Of a DNA stretch of 64,000 bases, positions 1 to 11,511 are shown piece after piece. A program made the position numbers and the translations under genes. Numbering within the stretch: the first letter of the stretch is position 1; every line of letters starts with the position of its first letter. The notes beneath the pieces are model-generated. The model did no database searches, had not been told where the DNA came from, and saw nothing but the letters and a program-made list of their open reading frames with translations. The DNA is taken from contig OY720346.1 in NCBI GenBank assembly GCA_963082975.1, positions 27,212,720 to 27,276,719 on the forward strand. Direction: 5' to 3'. The stretch is from Labia minor. Its lineage: Eukaryota > Arthropoda > Insecta > Dermaptera > Spongiphoridae.

Positions 1-791
1 ATATTCTTACCTTATAGTTTACATCATGATCCTGAATATTATCCCAATCCTGAGAAATTTGATCCCGAGCGATTCAGTGAAGAAAATAAATCAAATTTTA
101 ATCCATATACTTATATGCCATTTGGAATTGGTCCTCGATTTTGCATTGGTAAGATTTATTATGATTATACATTTGTTATTTATATTTTATTTGGAATCTT
201 GTTTTCTAAATTAGATAACCAATATTCAATATTTTTTAATATTTGATTTTAATTTTAATGACTATTAAAAAAAATATTTCTTTAATTCTATTTATATTAC
301 CAAGTTTTCTAAAAATCTATAGTATTACATCACTATTCTTATAATTTCTTATATCAACTGTTTTGATCTGATTCTCTAAACCTAATTAATTTTTTTTTAT
401 ATATTTATATATATCTTCTATTTGAAACATTGAAAAAATTAATAATTAAATTTCCTTATAATATAATTATGTTATTTTCCATATATTTCTTTCAATATAT
501 AGAAAAACTTTTAAATACCATTGAGATATATAATTTAATATATGATTATATATTTATTTTTTAATAGTTATTATTATATATTTTTTATTTTGTTTTTTTT
601 TTGTTTTAGCAAATAAATTTGCAAAATTGGAAATGAAAATGCTTATGGTTCATATTTTAAAGAATTTTGAATTGATTTTTATTGAACAAACTGAATCACC
701 AATAAAATTTTGTAAAAGAGCATTTTTTAATATTGCTTCTCAAAAGGGCTTTTGGCTGGGATTTAAACCAAGAGATGATGTAGCAATATAA
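1..791 (+). CDS. Cytochrome P450, C-terminal end (CYP3 clan, CYP9-like), two exons, 5' part outside window
   Basis: Two exons are visible: 1-148 (open to the left, frame 1) and 610-791, ending in TAA. The donor is GGTAAGA at 148/149 and the acceptor is TTTTAG before 610; the intron is phase 1. Together they give the last 109 residues. FDPERF (residues 20-25 of this fragment) is the PERF region. [11 protein letters not shown] (40-50) is the haem-binding loop with the thiolate Cys at 48, followed by NKFAKLEMK. The tail [11 protein letters not shown] is typical of CYP9-type enzymes. The protein should be an ER-anchored haem monooxygenase oxidising xenobiotics or endogenous lipids. The usual Gly after CI is Ala here, a change I recall from some hymenopteran CYP9 proteins. 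No stop or frameshift is seen, so it looks functional. The family is firm, the subfamily less so. Confidence 0.9.
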
Positions 792-828
792 ATAAAATGT
801 CTGCTGTTTTGTCTTGTAATCTATCTAT

Positions 829-834
829 AATAAA
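829..834 (+). terminator. Polyadenylation signal of the P450 gene
   Basis: An AATAAA hexamer lies 38 bases after the stop codon. A second overlapping one lies directly at the stop (790-795). Spacing fits a short 3' UTR; the exact cleavage site cannot be read from sequence. Confidence 0.45.
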
Positions 835-859
835 TTTATTCATGTGTATTAACTTTAAA

Positions 860-2600
860 TATAAATATTTATTTAAAAGTGGTGTAACAATCAACGTACT
901 CTCCTTTGAGCTTTGACTTCATCCAACGTTTCTCTAATTTTTTTATCCCTTCCAAAAAATAAGATTTGTTGATCACATCAAAATAAATTTATTTCTGAGA
1001 TAATTTTATCTTTGGAGTCAAATCTCTTTCCGTTCTCTTTCTCTTCTTTTTAGAATGAATTAATTATTTTACTTCTTTCTTCTTAAAAAAATCTGTACCA
1101 AATGTACATATTTAATGGGCAGGTTATGTCACAAAATTGGAAAATAATAGATGGATCGAGAGACGGAATGGTACCAAGCAGAAAAAAATAAAAATATAGT
1201 AATAAATGAATGACGTGGCTGTTTACGATTCAGGCCATAAAAATATGGCATAAAAATTTATAAATTGTGGTTATACATATAATGTAGAAATTTATACTGG
1301 CAAAAGTATGAACGCTTTTAAAAATGGTCTTGTTTATGATATTTTAGTTTAAAAAGTATGTTTATTAGCCAAAAATATACAAATATATGTTTTTTTTCCC
1401 ATAACATATAAAAGGGATTACATGACTTTTTTTTACAGCTAATTGGTGACTCCAAGGTCGTAATTATCTATAATTGTTTATGATATTGTTCACAAACTCA
1501 TGGACAGTTTTTTTTTATAAACCTCACTTATTGAATTCAGATAGCTATTATTCTAGCATACTTTTAGTTCTGTCATTAATACTAAAAAAACATACTTCTG
1601 TGCCACAGTGCAGCCAAAGTGCAAATTTATCATTTAATGCAAGGATGAATCAAAAAAGAGGTTAAATAAATACTTTAATAAATAGATCAGGAATAAAATT
1701 AGTTAAATAGACAGATAAAAGAACTGTATGTATGATATCTACTTACCAAAATCATGTAATTTAGTCGAATGAAAACCCAAAAAATTAAAACCAGGTCAGG
1801 TTTTTGATTATAATATAATAATACAAAAAAAAGGCGTAGATATTTTCGATCAAATGTCATCATATTATAATTGTTTACGTAAAACGACAAAATGGTATAA
1901 AAAAAAAATTATAATTCAACTAATTTGGGGTAAAAAGTATTCATTATTTACTTTAGGTAAATAATTATTTAAACAATTTTGAGAAGAGAATTTGCACCAA
2001 GAAAACTCAAAAAGTAAATTTTACACATTATGTTATGAAAAATTTTAAAATTTCTGCAAGACGAGTAACAAAACGCTGTAGAGTGTTTTATAGGAAGTTA
2101 TAAAAATAGGGTCCTTCACTTTAATATTTTTCAAAGTATCAATAGTTTATAGACAGTTTCGACCAAGGATTACTACTGATAATAATAAATAATATCAATT
2201 CTGAAATTATATTGACACCTCTACTTGTATATAATTTAATTAAGAAAGGAGGTTAAATTTTTCCTTTTATTTATAATATAATCAAATATAATATAATTTA
2301 ATATTATTAGATTCAACAATTTATTTAAAATAAGATATCCTTTTATTATCATTTTAAATGAATATCAATTAAAGAAAAAAAATTATTTTTAAAAAATTTC
2401 TTCATTTATAATTGTTGATATGTATTATATGATGCTGACTTCATGAATAATTTTTTCTTTTTTTTTTGAGTGGGGGAATGATAAATATATTTTGTAATTT
2501 TATTCTAAAATATTATTAAAATAAATATCTTTTAATTTTATTTCGAAATTAAATTAAAAACTTTAAAATATTTTAAATATAAAAAATTATTAATACACAA
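860..2600. other. AT-rich intergenic stretch
   Basis: Simple A/T-rich sequence between the P450 end and the first repeat relic. A slightly more complex patch lies at about 1110-1250, but no open frame, terminal repeat or RNA fold was recognised. Only short chance frames occur. Confidence 0.5.
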
Positions 2601-2617
2601 TATCAATTAAAAAAGTA

Positions 2618-2790
2618 TATGACGGATTTCAATATGGATGGCGTAGTTGGCGTATTATTATTTTAAATTAAAAAAATACTAATACTTAAAGTTGATTTTT
2701 CCTGAGCTGAAACCAATACAGATCGACTTTTCTTTATAAATATTATCTATGGTGTGAATTTCAAATAAATCCTTAGAGCGATTTAATATC
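2618..2790 (+). repeat. Degenerate family A repeat fragment
   Basis: The order of words matches the middle of family A: a 'gatgg...gcgta' pair in place of the two TGACGTCA blocks, then ACTAATA, GATTTTTC, AAACCAATACA and TGGTGTGAA. Divergence from the other copies is high, so this looks like an old copy with both ends lost. Confidence 0.45.
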
Positions 2791-2941
2791 TCAAAAATAT
2801 AAAAATATATAAATATATATATACAATTTTTGCTAGTATATTAATGTATATGTAAAAAATTGTAAATAGTTTTTTTTTATATAATTTGTATAAATGTTAA
2901 AAATAAATAAATAAAGGCAATAAATAAACAAATAAATAATA

Positions 2942-3039
2942 TTATGTACAATCGTAAATAGTTGTTCCATTAAAAGCATTCAAAGTCACACCACCACATG
3001 GGAAATTCTTCTTCCATGCATTCACTCCAAAAATTAAAA
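2942..3039 (-). CDS. Isolated exon-like segment, 31 codons to a stop, unknown product
   Basis: On the minus strand an acceptor TTTTTGTAG is followed by two bases and then 31 open codons ending in TAA at 2942-2944. The peptide starts LIFGVNAWKK and ends TTIYDCT. Its base composition is clearly more complex than the flanks. It needs a phase-1 donor upstream. It lies downstream of the MARVEL gene on the same strand, and a GGTTATC in that gene's last exon would supply phase 1, so an alternative last exon is possible, though that donor is weak. It could also be the last exon of a separate gene, or chance. I do not recognise the peptide. Confidence 0.3.
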
Positions 3040-3049
3040 CTACAAAAAT

Positions 3050-4440
3050 AGTTAATTATTAAACCTGGTATCTTTTCTTATTAAAATTAGTTATAAATAA
3101 TACTAACTTAATTAATTTAATTAATTTGCATTTAAAAAATAATTATTTTAAATACAATATTTATATTATTTTACTTTCTATAATTATTTTTTTCTTTAAA
3201 AAAATGTCCAAAAAAATCTTGATAAAAACATCCCGATAATATGTGCTATCAAGTGTAAATCATAAGGAAGTATATTCTTTGCAGATTTTTGTATATTTTA
3301 TATATGATTTATATATTCAATTTAAATAGAGTGATACAATTGACTTAGATAAAGAAAGAACGAGTCGACAACCTTAAATTTAAACCTTTTTAAACATGAC
3401 ATGAGCTCAGAAATATGAAAAATTGGTTATTTAGTAACAATCCAAAATTAACAATGTTGAATCTGTAGAAAATACTTTCCTAAGATTTACATATGATATC
3501 AGTATATATTACTGGCATGTTTTTTATAAGGATTTTTTATTAAACAATTTATATTTTTGTAGTAGTGTGAGGGCAAGGAAAAGTAAAATATTGCAATATA
3601 AAAATGTCTATGAGTTATTAGTATTTAGTATTAATACACCAATATTCATTTCTGACAAATTTTCGAAGATATTTGTATTTGTGAGAGTATATTAGGTATA
3701 GGTGAACACACACACACACACACACACATTCAAAGGGTCAATCATAAATATAGTTTCTCGCATTGAATATTAATTTGATTAAACTGTTATAATTATCAAA
3801 AAGAAGATAGATAGTTTGTGAGTATAAGCGAGTTTCATAGAAATGGTGTTGGCTGTATTTTAATAAACATTTAAAGAACAATAATAAAAATTATTTTTAT
3901 TTTTTAGTATAAGCAAGTTTAATTAATATACAATGAAATAAAAAATTATAAACAATCAGTTTAGACTTATAAATATCAAAAATAAAAAAAATTATTCTCT
4001 TCAAATAGCAAAAATTGACTTTTAAGTATCTGAGTTTACATTAAAAAATTAATTAAGCAAATACATGTTTTATTTGAATTTTCGCCGTTTATTTCAGAAA
4101 ATGCATTATCATAATTATGTTTTTGCAATTATAATTATTATTATTATAAGACATTTTATTAAAATAGAAAAATTAGAACTTAATTATTATATATTAATTT
4201 TTTATAATAATATTTAATATATAATATTTAAAAAATATTATTCCTTATATTTTCTTTTATTATAAAATATTAAATTAAAAATCTAAAATTAGTTATAAAA
4301 TATATATATTATATATACATGTATTAAGAATTATATATTAAAAAGGATTTATTATAATATACAACTCGCATAATTATCTTTTAATATTTTCTTATTATTC
4401 TAATGTGTAGGTATATTTCATTTATAAAAATGAATAGAGA
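3050..4440. other. AT-rich intergenic stretch with a CA microsatellite
   Basis: Low-complexity A/T sequence. The only clear structure is a (CA)n run at about 3709-3728. No gene or terminal repeats seen. Confidence 0.5.
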
Positions 4441-4511
4441 GCCTTTCCATTAGATTACCAAATATCAAGAGAAACAGATCTATTGCATACATTCCAGGAG
4501 CACTCGTTGAT

Positions 4512-7500
4512 TTAATGATAACCTTTGAAACGTTTCCATCCAAGGTAACCGTCAAAACCATGAAGAGCGGCCAATGCAAATCCAATTAACTAGAAAAATA
4601 TATAGATCACTCATCATTTTGTTTTATTTAAATATATTTTATAATTAATAAAAAAAGATAAGAAAAATACATCTTTTTTCTTTGTAAAAGGTAAAAAAAC
4701 AAGGCAAAAAATATACATATACTATAAAATTAAATTTATAATAAAATGTAGGTATATAAATTAAATTATATATATATATATATATATATATAATCCTTCC
4801 TTCCCTTAAATTTCTTAAATTTCACAACTTCGCACGAACAACTTATTTGAAACTTAAACTTATAAATTTGTTCCGAATTGGTAGGTATATTTCTCTTACA
4901 TATGCTGCAAACATTGCTGGAAAAACTTGATAAAAAGGTATAACCACATATTGCGGCCACAAGTAAGTATTTGTAGCAAATGAAAGTGATGTAGCTGCAG
5001 ATGCATGAAGAAACGCGGCCACTGAATTAAACAGAGGTTCCTAAAAAATAATAATTCATATTTAGTTAATATTAAAAAAATAACAATAAAGAAATATTAC
5101 ACTTACAAATAGACTATTTGAAGTTGTTGATTTAGATCCAGAGAATGTATTGCATCCGAGCAAAAGACCAGCTGTAAGTAGACAGGATGCAGTGGCAGTC
5201 ACGGCACTATCATAGGCTGCACCGATTGTAGCTGCATAGGGACGGCCATAATGCAGCAGTAAACTTTGGCTAAGCAAGCCCAAACACTAATCGAAAATGA
5301 AATTTATTATAATTAAAAAAATATTAATATTTAATAATTAAATGAAGATATTTTTCTTTTTTTCGAGACAGAAAGAAACTGAAATTCAACCTAACTACAA
5401 AGAATATTTTTGCATTTTTTTGTATTGAACGAGATCAGTGGTGCGCAACCTATCTTCATTTGCGTCCCCCAATTTTTTGAAAAAATTTGTCGCGACCTCT
5501 GAGTAGATAATAGAGGTTTTTTTATCGTTAAGGAAGAGTTAGTTTACCTACGTGAAGATATTTATTAGTACGATACTTAGAAAAACGTTGATTGACATCA
5601 CACGCTATATTTTTTATTATTATTGTATAAAGTTCTTTAAATTTGGAGACCTTGAAAATTTTTCTCGCGACCCCTCTGGTTGAAGCATATATGTATTTCG
5701 TTATTGGAGTTTACTAATTAAATGGTATAATAAATATTTGAAAAAAAACAATATCATTTTTATAAAATATATTTTTTAAATATTTAAGTTAAATTGGCAG
5801 TATTAAATGATATATTAAATATATCTATAATTCTATGTTAAAAAAAAAATAAATAAAAATAAAATAAGTTGACCTGTGGCCAGGTCCGAACCGACCGACT
5901 GTTTGAAATAAATTAATTTCCAGCTACAGAAACAATTTCAAATAATTTTAATATATCTATTAATGTAATAAAAAACAGATATGGATACATAAATAATAAA
6001 TATAAACATTTTTAATTTTATTTTATTTATAATATATATGCAAGACCAGGCTGTGACGTCATGAATGGCTGGATGACGTCATATAATTTTAAATAAAAAA
6101 AAAACTAATAAATATGATTTTTCTCGAGGATAAAACCAATACAAAGTGCATGATTCGTGGTGATATATAAAAAAATCTCCTTTGGTGTGAAAATAACCCT
6201 TTCCTTCCTATCATCGATCGCTAATACTACCACTTCCGGTTTCCGGAATTGCACCAAAAGTTGATCAATTCATCCCACTGATGCATTAAGTAAATATACC
6301 AAATTTCATCAAAATCGGTTGAGCCGTTCAGGCTGTACACATCTATACGGACGGACGGACGGACAGACATCATGCTAAAAATACTTTTTTCTGTTTAGAA
6401 AATGCATGATTCGTGGAGATATGTAAAAATATCCACATGTGAAATTTGGTGTGAAAACAATACCTCCCTTACTATCGTCGGTCGGTAAAAAATAACTTGC
6501 AGACGGAAGTGTGGTGGCCCTAATATAATACATCCATGTCCCCCACTACTCAAATTTCGTGAGTTAAGACCTTTCTCATGACGTATTCTCCGTTGATATT
6601 AAAAAGGATGGTGGACAGAATACATCCCTGGCGGACGCCCTTCCCCACATCGAATGGTTCTGAGAGTTGGCCTTCGACCCTAACCACACCACAACTATCA
6701 TCATCGAGGCCCCTCACCAAAGAACTGGATTTAGTGGAAAGTATATATCAGGTTTTTAAAAAGAATAATAAATAATTTAGAAATAATTCAGTTCTTATTT
6801 AATTATTTGTTATGTTAACTTTTGAAACATGTAAATACAGAATATAAAACATTTGAGAAAAATATTTATATAAATATTAATAATAATTTTTGGAAAATCA
6901 TGAATTATAAAAGTTTTTAGTAGCAAATTCGATCTACAATGATACTATTATTGATCAAAATCTTGATTAATAGTTAATTAATAAAAGTCACTATATATAA
7001 CTATAATATACCAAATGTATCGTTTGACAGAACCGTTTTCCAGAAAATTTTTTGATTTCGTCCTCGACTGGAGGCACTTTTGGGACGTGATGAATGGTCT
7101 TATTTCGAATATACATTTGAGCGTTGATTGATTTTTATTTTGAAAAGTCTGGATCGTTTTGTTTGTTTTTTTTAGTATAATCCCAAAGTTGAATGCAGTA
7201 GGTCGACTCTGGTTTCATAATTTGCTAATAAAGAAGCAATTTATTGTGAATTGACAGTTCGGATTTGCGCCCAAATATTCATGGTACATCCCTCTAAATT
7301 AAACTAAATTTTTGTATCTGTTTACAATAGTCGTTTGTAGAATTAGAATGTTTATATTATAATTTTGTTTATCTTACTTTTTTTTATGAATTCTTTATAT
7401 TTGAAAAGTTGACACTTAGAAGGAGGTCTATGAACCAATTTTTTTTTGTTTTTTTTATGCCATTATAACCATTATGTATATTACATATGTATGTATATTG

Positions 7501-9606
7501 GTTATGATGACATACAAACAAAATGTTTAAGACCCCTTCTAATTCTCAAAACTTCATTTTGTCAAAACTCTTTTTTGACATCACAATCTCACGTTTTTGT
7601 CACTAGACAATATGGTTACCCTAATTATAAATAAGTTGACCTGTGGCCATGTCCGAACCGACCGACGGTTTGAAGTAAATTAATTTCCAGCTACAGAAAC
7701 AATTTCAAATAATTTAATTATATCTATTAATGTAATAAAAAGCAGATATAAATATAACATAAATATTTTTAATTTTATTTTATTTATAATATATATGTAA
7801 GACCAGGTTGTGATGTCATGAATGGTTGGATGACGTTATATAATTTTAAATTGACAAAAACTAATAAAGATGATTTTTCTCGAGGATAAAACCAATACAA
7901 AGTGCATGGTGCATGGTGATATGTAAAAAATCTCCTCAAGTGAAATTTGGTGTGAAAATAACCCTTCCCTTCCTATCGTCGTTCGCTAATTCTACCACTT
8001 CCGGTTTCCGGATTTGCACCAAAATTGATCAATTCATCATACTGATATATTAAGTGAATATACCAAATTTCATCAAAATCCGTTGAGCCGTTCAGGCTGT
8101 ACACATCTATACGGACGGACGGACAGACATCATGCTAAAAATACTTTTTTCTGTTAAGAAAATGCATGATTCGTGGAGATATGTAAAAATCCCCACATGT
8201 GAAATTTAGTGTGAAAACAATACCTCCCTTACTATCGTCGGTCGGTAAAAATGTAAAAATCTGAGTATTACAAAAATTCAAGTGAGAGAGAGCCTGTAAT
8301 TTGATTATGGAATATAATTATAGAAGTGTATATATTTTAGTATACATATGGAATAATATATATATATGTGTGTGTGTTTTAAAAATACTCTGATAATAAT
8401 AATTACATTTTTTCAACAATTATTCACTTTATTTAACCACAGATAAACTCTTATTTTATATATTTATTTTTGTTTAAAGCTCAACACAATACCTTTTGTT
8501 ATAAAAAGGGTTTATCTCTTACAAAAGAACTTTTAAGGAACAATACTTTGTTTATTTCAATTTTTGCCACCTTATAACCAATAGTAAATAAGGATTGATG
8601 GGTAGAGATAAAGTAAGAGATTTACAAAAGATGTGTCTTGAAAAAAATGACATTTTGATCTCTTTAATTAAAAAAAGATTTGGAAGAGGGAAATTCTTTT
8701 GTTATTAAGTCAACGTAAACCTTTCAAGATGGCTTGTGTTTGAATTGGATTTAAAAAAAAAAGTATTGCCCTCTGCACAGGAAAACTTGACATTAACACT
8801 TAAGCCAATTGTATAAGAGAGGTTTAAATAGGTAGTGTGTGGTCAGTTCTCTTTCACTGTAAACTTTCCCATGAGAAAATAGTTTTCATTTTCAATAAAG
8901 AGAAAAATAAATTGTAGCAAATAATTGAAGTTAATTCCAGTGATTATAAAATTGATTATCTCTACTAATATATTTTTATTTTTTATCGGATGTTGTGTAA
9001 AATTTTTTAATTTTTCAAATTTTTCAAATTAAATACAGTGACAGAAAAAAAGAACACCAGTCCAGAAGACGCTTTTTTTCAACTGCATTAATATATGTGA
9101 ATCAAAATTAAAGAAATTTATTTTTAATACCATAAAGATATAAAACTGTCAATCATTTAAAATTAAATTCGTATTAAAAATTAATTTCTTTAATTTTGAT
9201 TCACATATTAATGCTGTTGAGAGTGATTCGTTAGATTGCTATTCTCTTTTTTCCGTCACTGTACATAATAATATATATTTTTTTTTACAATATTTTCTTA
9301 ATAAATGAAAATAAATGCATAGAATAGTCTAATTGATTAATTTAATAAAAATGGGACAATAACATTTATTATAAACACAAATGAATATAAGTAGTTCTTT
9401 AGATATTCAATAATGATATTTTTTTTAAAAAGTAAGCCTAAAAAAAAAATTATCATAAATAAACATACCACTTGAGCAATTTTCAATACTCCCTCTTGGC
9501 TTCTTAAATAATGAACATTGATGCAGGTACAACAACGACAACAACAGCATTGAATGCCACCATTTCTATTCGAATTGTTTACAGTTACAATTCGAGGGCC
9601 TGCCAT
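4512..9606 (-). CDS. MARVEL-domain four-pass membrane protein (singles bar / CKLF-like), complete in four exons
   Basis: Exons on the minus strand: 9606-9469, 5286-5107, 5040-4900 and 4589-4512 (TAA). All junctions are GT/AG and all introns are phase 0; the total is 178 codons. The N-terminus carries a cysteine cluster (CCCCRCCTC, residues 20-28) followed by INVHYLRSQEGVLKIAQV, a common start of arthropod MARVEL proteins. Four hydrophobic segments follow, at about residues 38-58, 70-90, 112-130 and 142-168, and the tail ends GWKRFKGYH. MARVEL proteins act at membrane apposition and fusion sites; Drosophila singles bar functions in myoblast fusion, and its length as I remember it is similar. 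The start is the ATG at 9606, since the open frame upstream of it has no ATG. Intron 1 (about 4.2 kb) has absorbed several transposons. The family is firm; the exact orthologue is not proven. Confidence 0.85.
4768..4793. repeat. (TA)n microsatellite
   Basis: Uninterrupted TA dinucleotides in intron 3 of the MARVEL gene. Confidence 0.8.
5436..5686 (+). mobile_element. hAT-type MITE relic in intron 1 of the MARVEL gene
   Basis: It begins CAGTGGTGCGCAACCT, a typical hAT terminus, and ends near GCGACCCCTCTGGTTG, whose reverse complement recalls the same start. The right terminus has lost the final CACTG, so the ends no longer pair fully and no target duplication could be assigned. No coding capacity. 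Confidence 0.5.
5867..6490 (+). mobile_element. Family A copy 1 (Helentron/HINE-like nonautonomous element)
   Basis: Near full-length copy. It shows a 5' hairpin GACCTG-tggc-CAGGTC, then ACCGACCGAC. In the core there are two TGACGTCA blocks and a GGAC/GACA microsatellite. Near the 3' end is GTCGGTCGGT, the inverted partner of the 5' motif, and the copy ends in TAAAA. A module of roughly 90 bases (from GCATGATTCGTGG to TATCGTCGG) occurs twice, once internally and once at the 3' end. It has no long open frame. Confidence 0.6.
6505..6750 (-). mobile_element. LINE reverse-transcriptase fragment
   Basis: Minus-strand translation gives VRVEGQLSEPFDVGKGVRQG directly followed by CILSTILFNINGEY, the conserved finger/palm block (GVRQGCILSPxLFN) of non-LTR reverse transcriptases. 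The frame stops at both sides and no catalytic YxDD box follows. It abuts family A copy 1, so only a short 5'- and 3'-truncated piece is left inside intron 1 of the MARVEL gene. Confidence 0.75.
6790..7630. other. Intronic stretch without recognised gene
   Basis: AT-rich, with moderately complex patches at 7010-7290 and 7500-7630. The reverse complement of the second patch begins TAGGGTAACCATATTG, reminiscent of a hAT terminus, but no partner end was found. No coding segment recognised. Confidence 0.4.
7633..8250 (+). mobile_element. Family A copy 2
   Basis: Full-length copy with the same 5' hairpin, ACCGACCGAC subterminal motif, CGGAC tandem tract, internal duplicated module and GTCGGTCGGTAAAA end as copy 1. 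It differs by small indels. It lies in the same orientation as copy 1, 1.1 kb away in the same intron. Confidence 0.6.
9036..9261. mobile_element. Tc1/mariner-type MITE, 226 bp
   Basis: The ends are CAGTGACAGAAAAAAAGA and the inverted CAGTGACGGAAAAAAGAG. The inverted repeats extend, with gaps, over much of the element and include GAATCAAAATTAAAGAAAT. It is flanked by TA on both sides (9034-9035 and 9262-9263), as expected for this superfamily. No coding capacity. Confidence 0.75.
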
Positions 9607-9636
9607 CACATTGAAAGAAAATGCCAAACTAGTAGC

Positions 9637-9850
9637 ATCACGGGCACATACGGTTGCCTTTAAATTTCGTCTCCGGCATTGCGTTCGCTGCTACCCTCCG
9701 AGATCTATTCATAGATCGTCTCTCTCTCCCCCAAGAGTCCCGTCGAGGCCGGGAGCGACGACCAGACCGTTGTGACTCTTCCCGCTCCAAATATATTCCA
9801 TGATTATATACTTCCGTTAATGAAATTAAATATTCTATCTTATTCATCAT
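9637..9850 (-). promoter_or_regulatory. GC-richer leader region upstream of the MARVEL start
   Basis: A patch of clearly higher GC directly upstream of the MARVEL start codon, best read as 5' UTR or promoter. It also holds a 70-codon Arg/Ser-rich frame starting with ATG at 9850. A GTATGT at about 9647 and a CAG just before the second codon of the main frame would join this frame to the MARVEL frame in phase, across an unusually short intron of about 52 bases. A longer N-terminus is therefore possible but less likely. Confidence 0.4.
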
Positions 9851-10142
9851 TCATACGATTCGTAAATATGGACCATAAATATTTTTTATATCATATACAT
9901 ATACATACATAATGAATAAATGTTAAAAAGAAAAGTTTATATAAATTATATATATTGATTATAATTTTAAAATTTTTATGTTATTTAAAGATAGTATAAG
10001 TATTTAGTTTAAATTTATAATGTTATTTATAAAGAAATATATTTTTTAATGTTATTTTCTGTATTAGTAAGATTTATTAGAGATATCAATTCTGAAATAC
10101 TATCAGTACCATCGTTTCAAAGAAATGATAGGAAGACATGAG

Positions 10143-10840
10143 CAGTGGCGTACCTAGAACTTTTGCCGCCCGGGGCGATCTCCAGTTTGCCGCCCTTTCT
10201 ATTATAAGTCAATCAAATAGTGTTTTTTATAAATTAATACACATAAATAAATTATTAAGTTATTTAATCAATATTAATTAATACACAGAGTAAATTTTTT
10301 TACACCTATTTGTATGCACTCGTAAACATATTTATATAATATTTACTCTTCTAGCTTTCATACTAGAAAAATCGTGTATAATGCTCTCAAAATTTATATT
10401 ATTTGTAATTTCTTGTTCTATTGACAATATTGCAAGATTTTGTAGTCTTAATTGACTCTTTGTAGAACGAAGATAATTTTGCCGAACAAAATCTTAAAGA
10501 TGCGTTTACGAATTCAACGAATTTTAATGAATACAATAAAATAAAATTATTATCCTGTTCTTGGAATTAGAATTCAAAATTTACACTAAAATGCATTTAT
10601 ATACACCGAGGAATAATATTCGAAATCATATAGTTGATCATAAGTTATATAAATTAAATAGTAAACTTATAATAATCATAATAATCATAATAATCATTTA
10701 TTATTCGAGAAAGAAAAAAAATAAATATGAAATGAATAAGTTGCTTTTTACAACTATAACTAAATATAAAAAATGCCGCCCCAAGATAAGTGCCGCCCGG
10801 TGCGGACCGCACCCACCGCTCCTCCTTAGGTACGCCACTG
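10143..10840. mobile_element. hAT-type nonautonomous element, 698 bp
   Basis: Inverted ends CAGTGGCGTACCTAGAA and CAGTGGCGTACCTAAGG (reverse of the right end), both followed by GC-rich subterminal sequence with GCCGCCC words. Flanks gacatgag and catatgag agree at 6 of 8 positions, consistent with an ageing 8-bp target duplication. The interior is AT-rich without a transposase. Confidence 0.75.
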
Positions 10841-10874
10841 CATATGAGTTTGGTTTTTTTCCATCTATATAGAG

Positions 10875-11503
10875 CAGGGTTACCCAACCGTTTTACTAAT
10901 TTGACCCCTTAAACTCCCCACATGATATATAAGTGTATCAATAAAGTTTAATATAAAACTATGAACATTAATATACACACATTATATTTTTAACAATATA
11001 AACAACCAATGTTATTTAACAAAATTTGAATTTCAATATTTTGTAAATTAATAATTTCTTAAATGATTATAAGGAATTCCAAACTGAAACAAATTTGTGA
11101 AAGTTGAGCCTAATATTTTTTGATCATATTTTTGATATCAGGTTCATTTTGATTCATAATAAATTTCACAACTTTTACATAAAAAAATATAACTAATAAA
11201 TATAATGAACATTTTTATTATATATAAATTGTTGGAAAATATTAATTTACAAAAATAATTAAATCGATTTAAATGTTATTTTAATGTTACTTAGATTAGA
11301 AAATTTCAATGGGAAATTAGTTAAAAAATATAGCACATTAAAACATGTTTTAATGTTTGCCATTTGTTTGTATTGAGTTATTTATTTGTAAAGAAATCTT
11401 TGACTTTTTTATAGTAATTGAAAGAGGAAATTTTTGACATCGATCCTATTTAGTCCTCTCAGGTTCTATCGGTCCTATTCAAAATTCCATAGACCCCGAA
11501 GGA
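10875..11503. mobile_element. Possible hAT relic, left end only
   Basis: CAGGGTTACCCAACCG with following ACCCCTTAAACTCCCC is a hAT-like terminus. A 'agaccccgaaggaccc' at about 11491 could be the worn partner. No target duplication could be assigned and no coding part is left. The next hAT element starts just to the right. Confidence 0.3.
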
Positions 11504-11511
11504 CCCATATA

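Noticed and set aside
1-791. P450 pseudogene
   Set aside because: Both visible exons are open, splice sites are normal and a polyadenylation signal follows.
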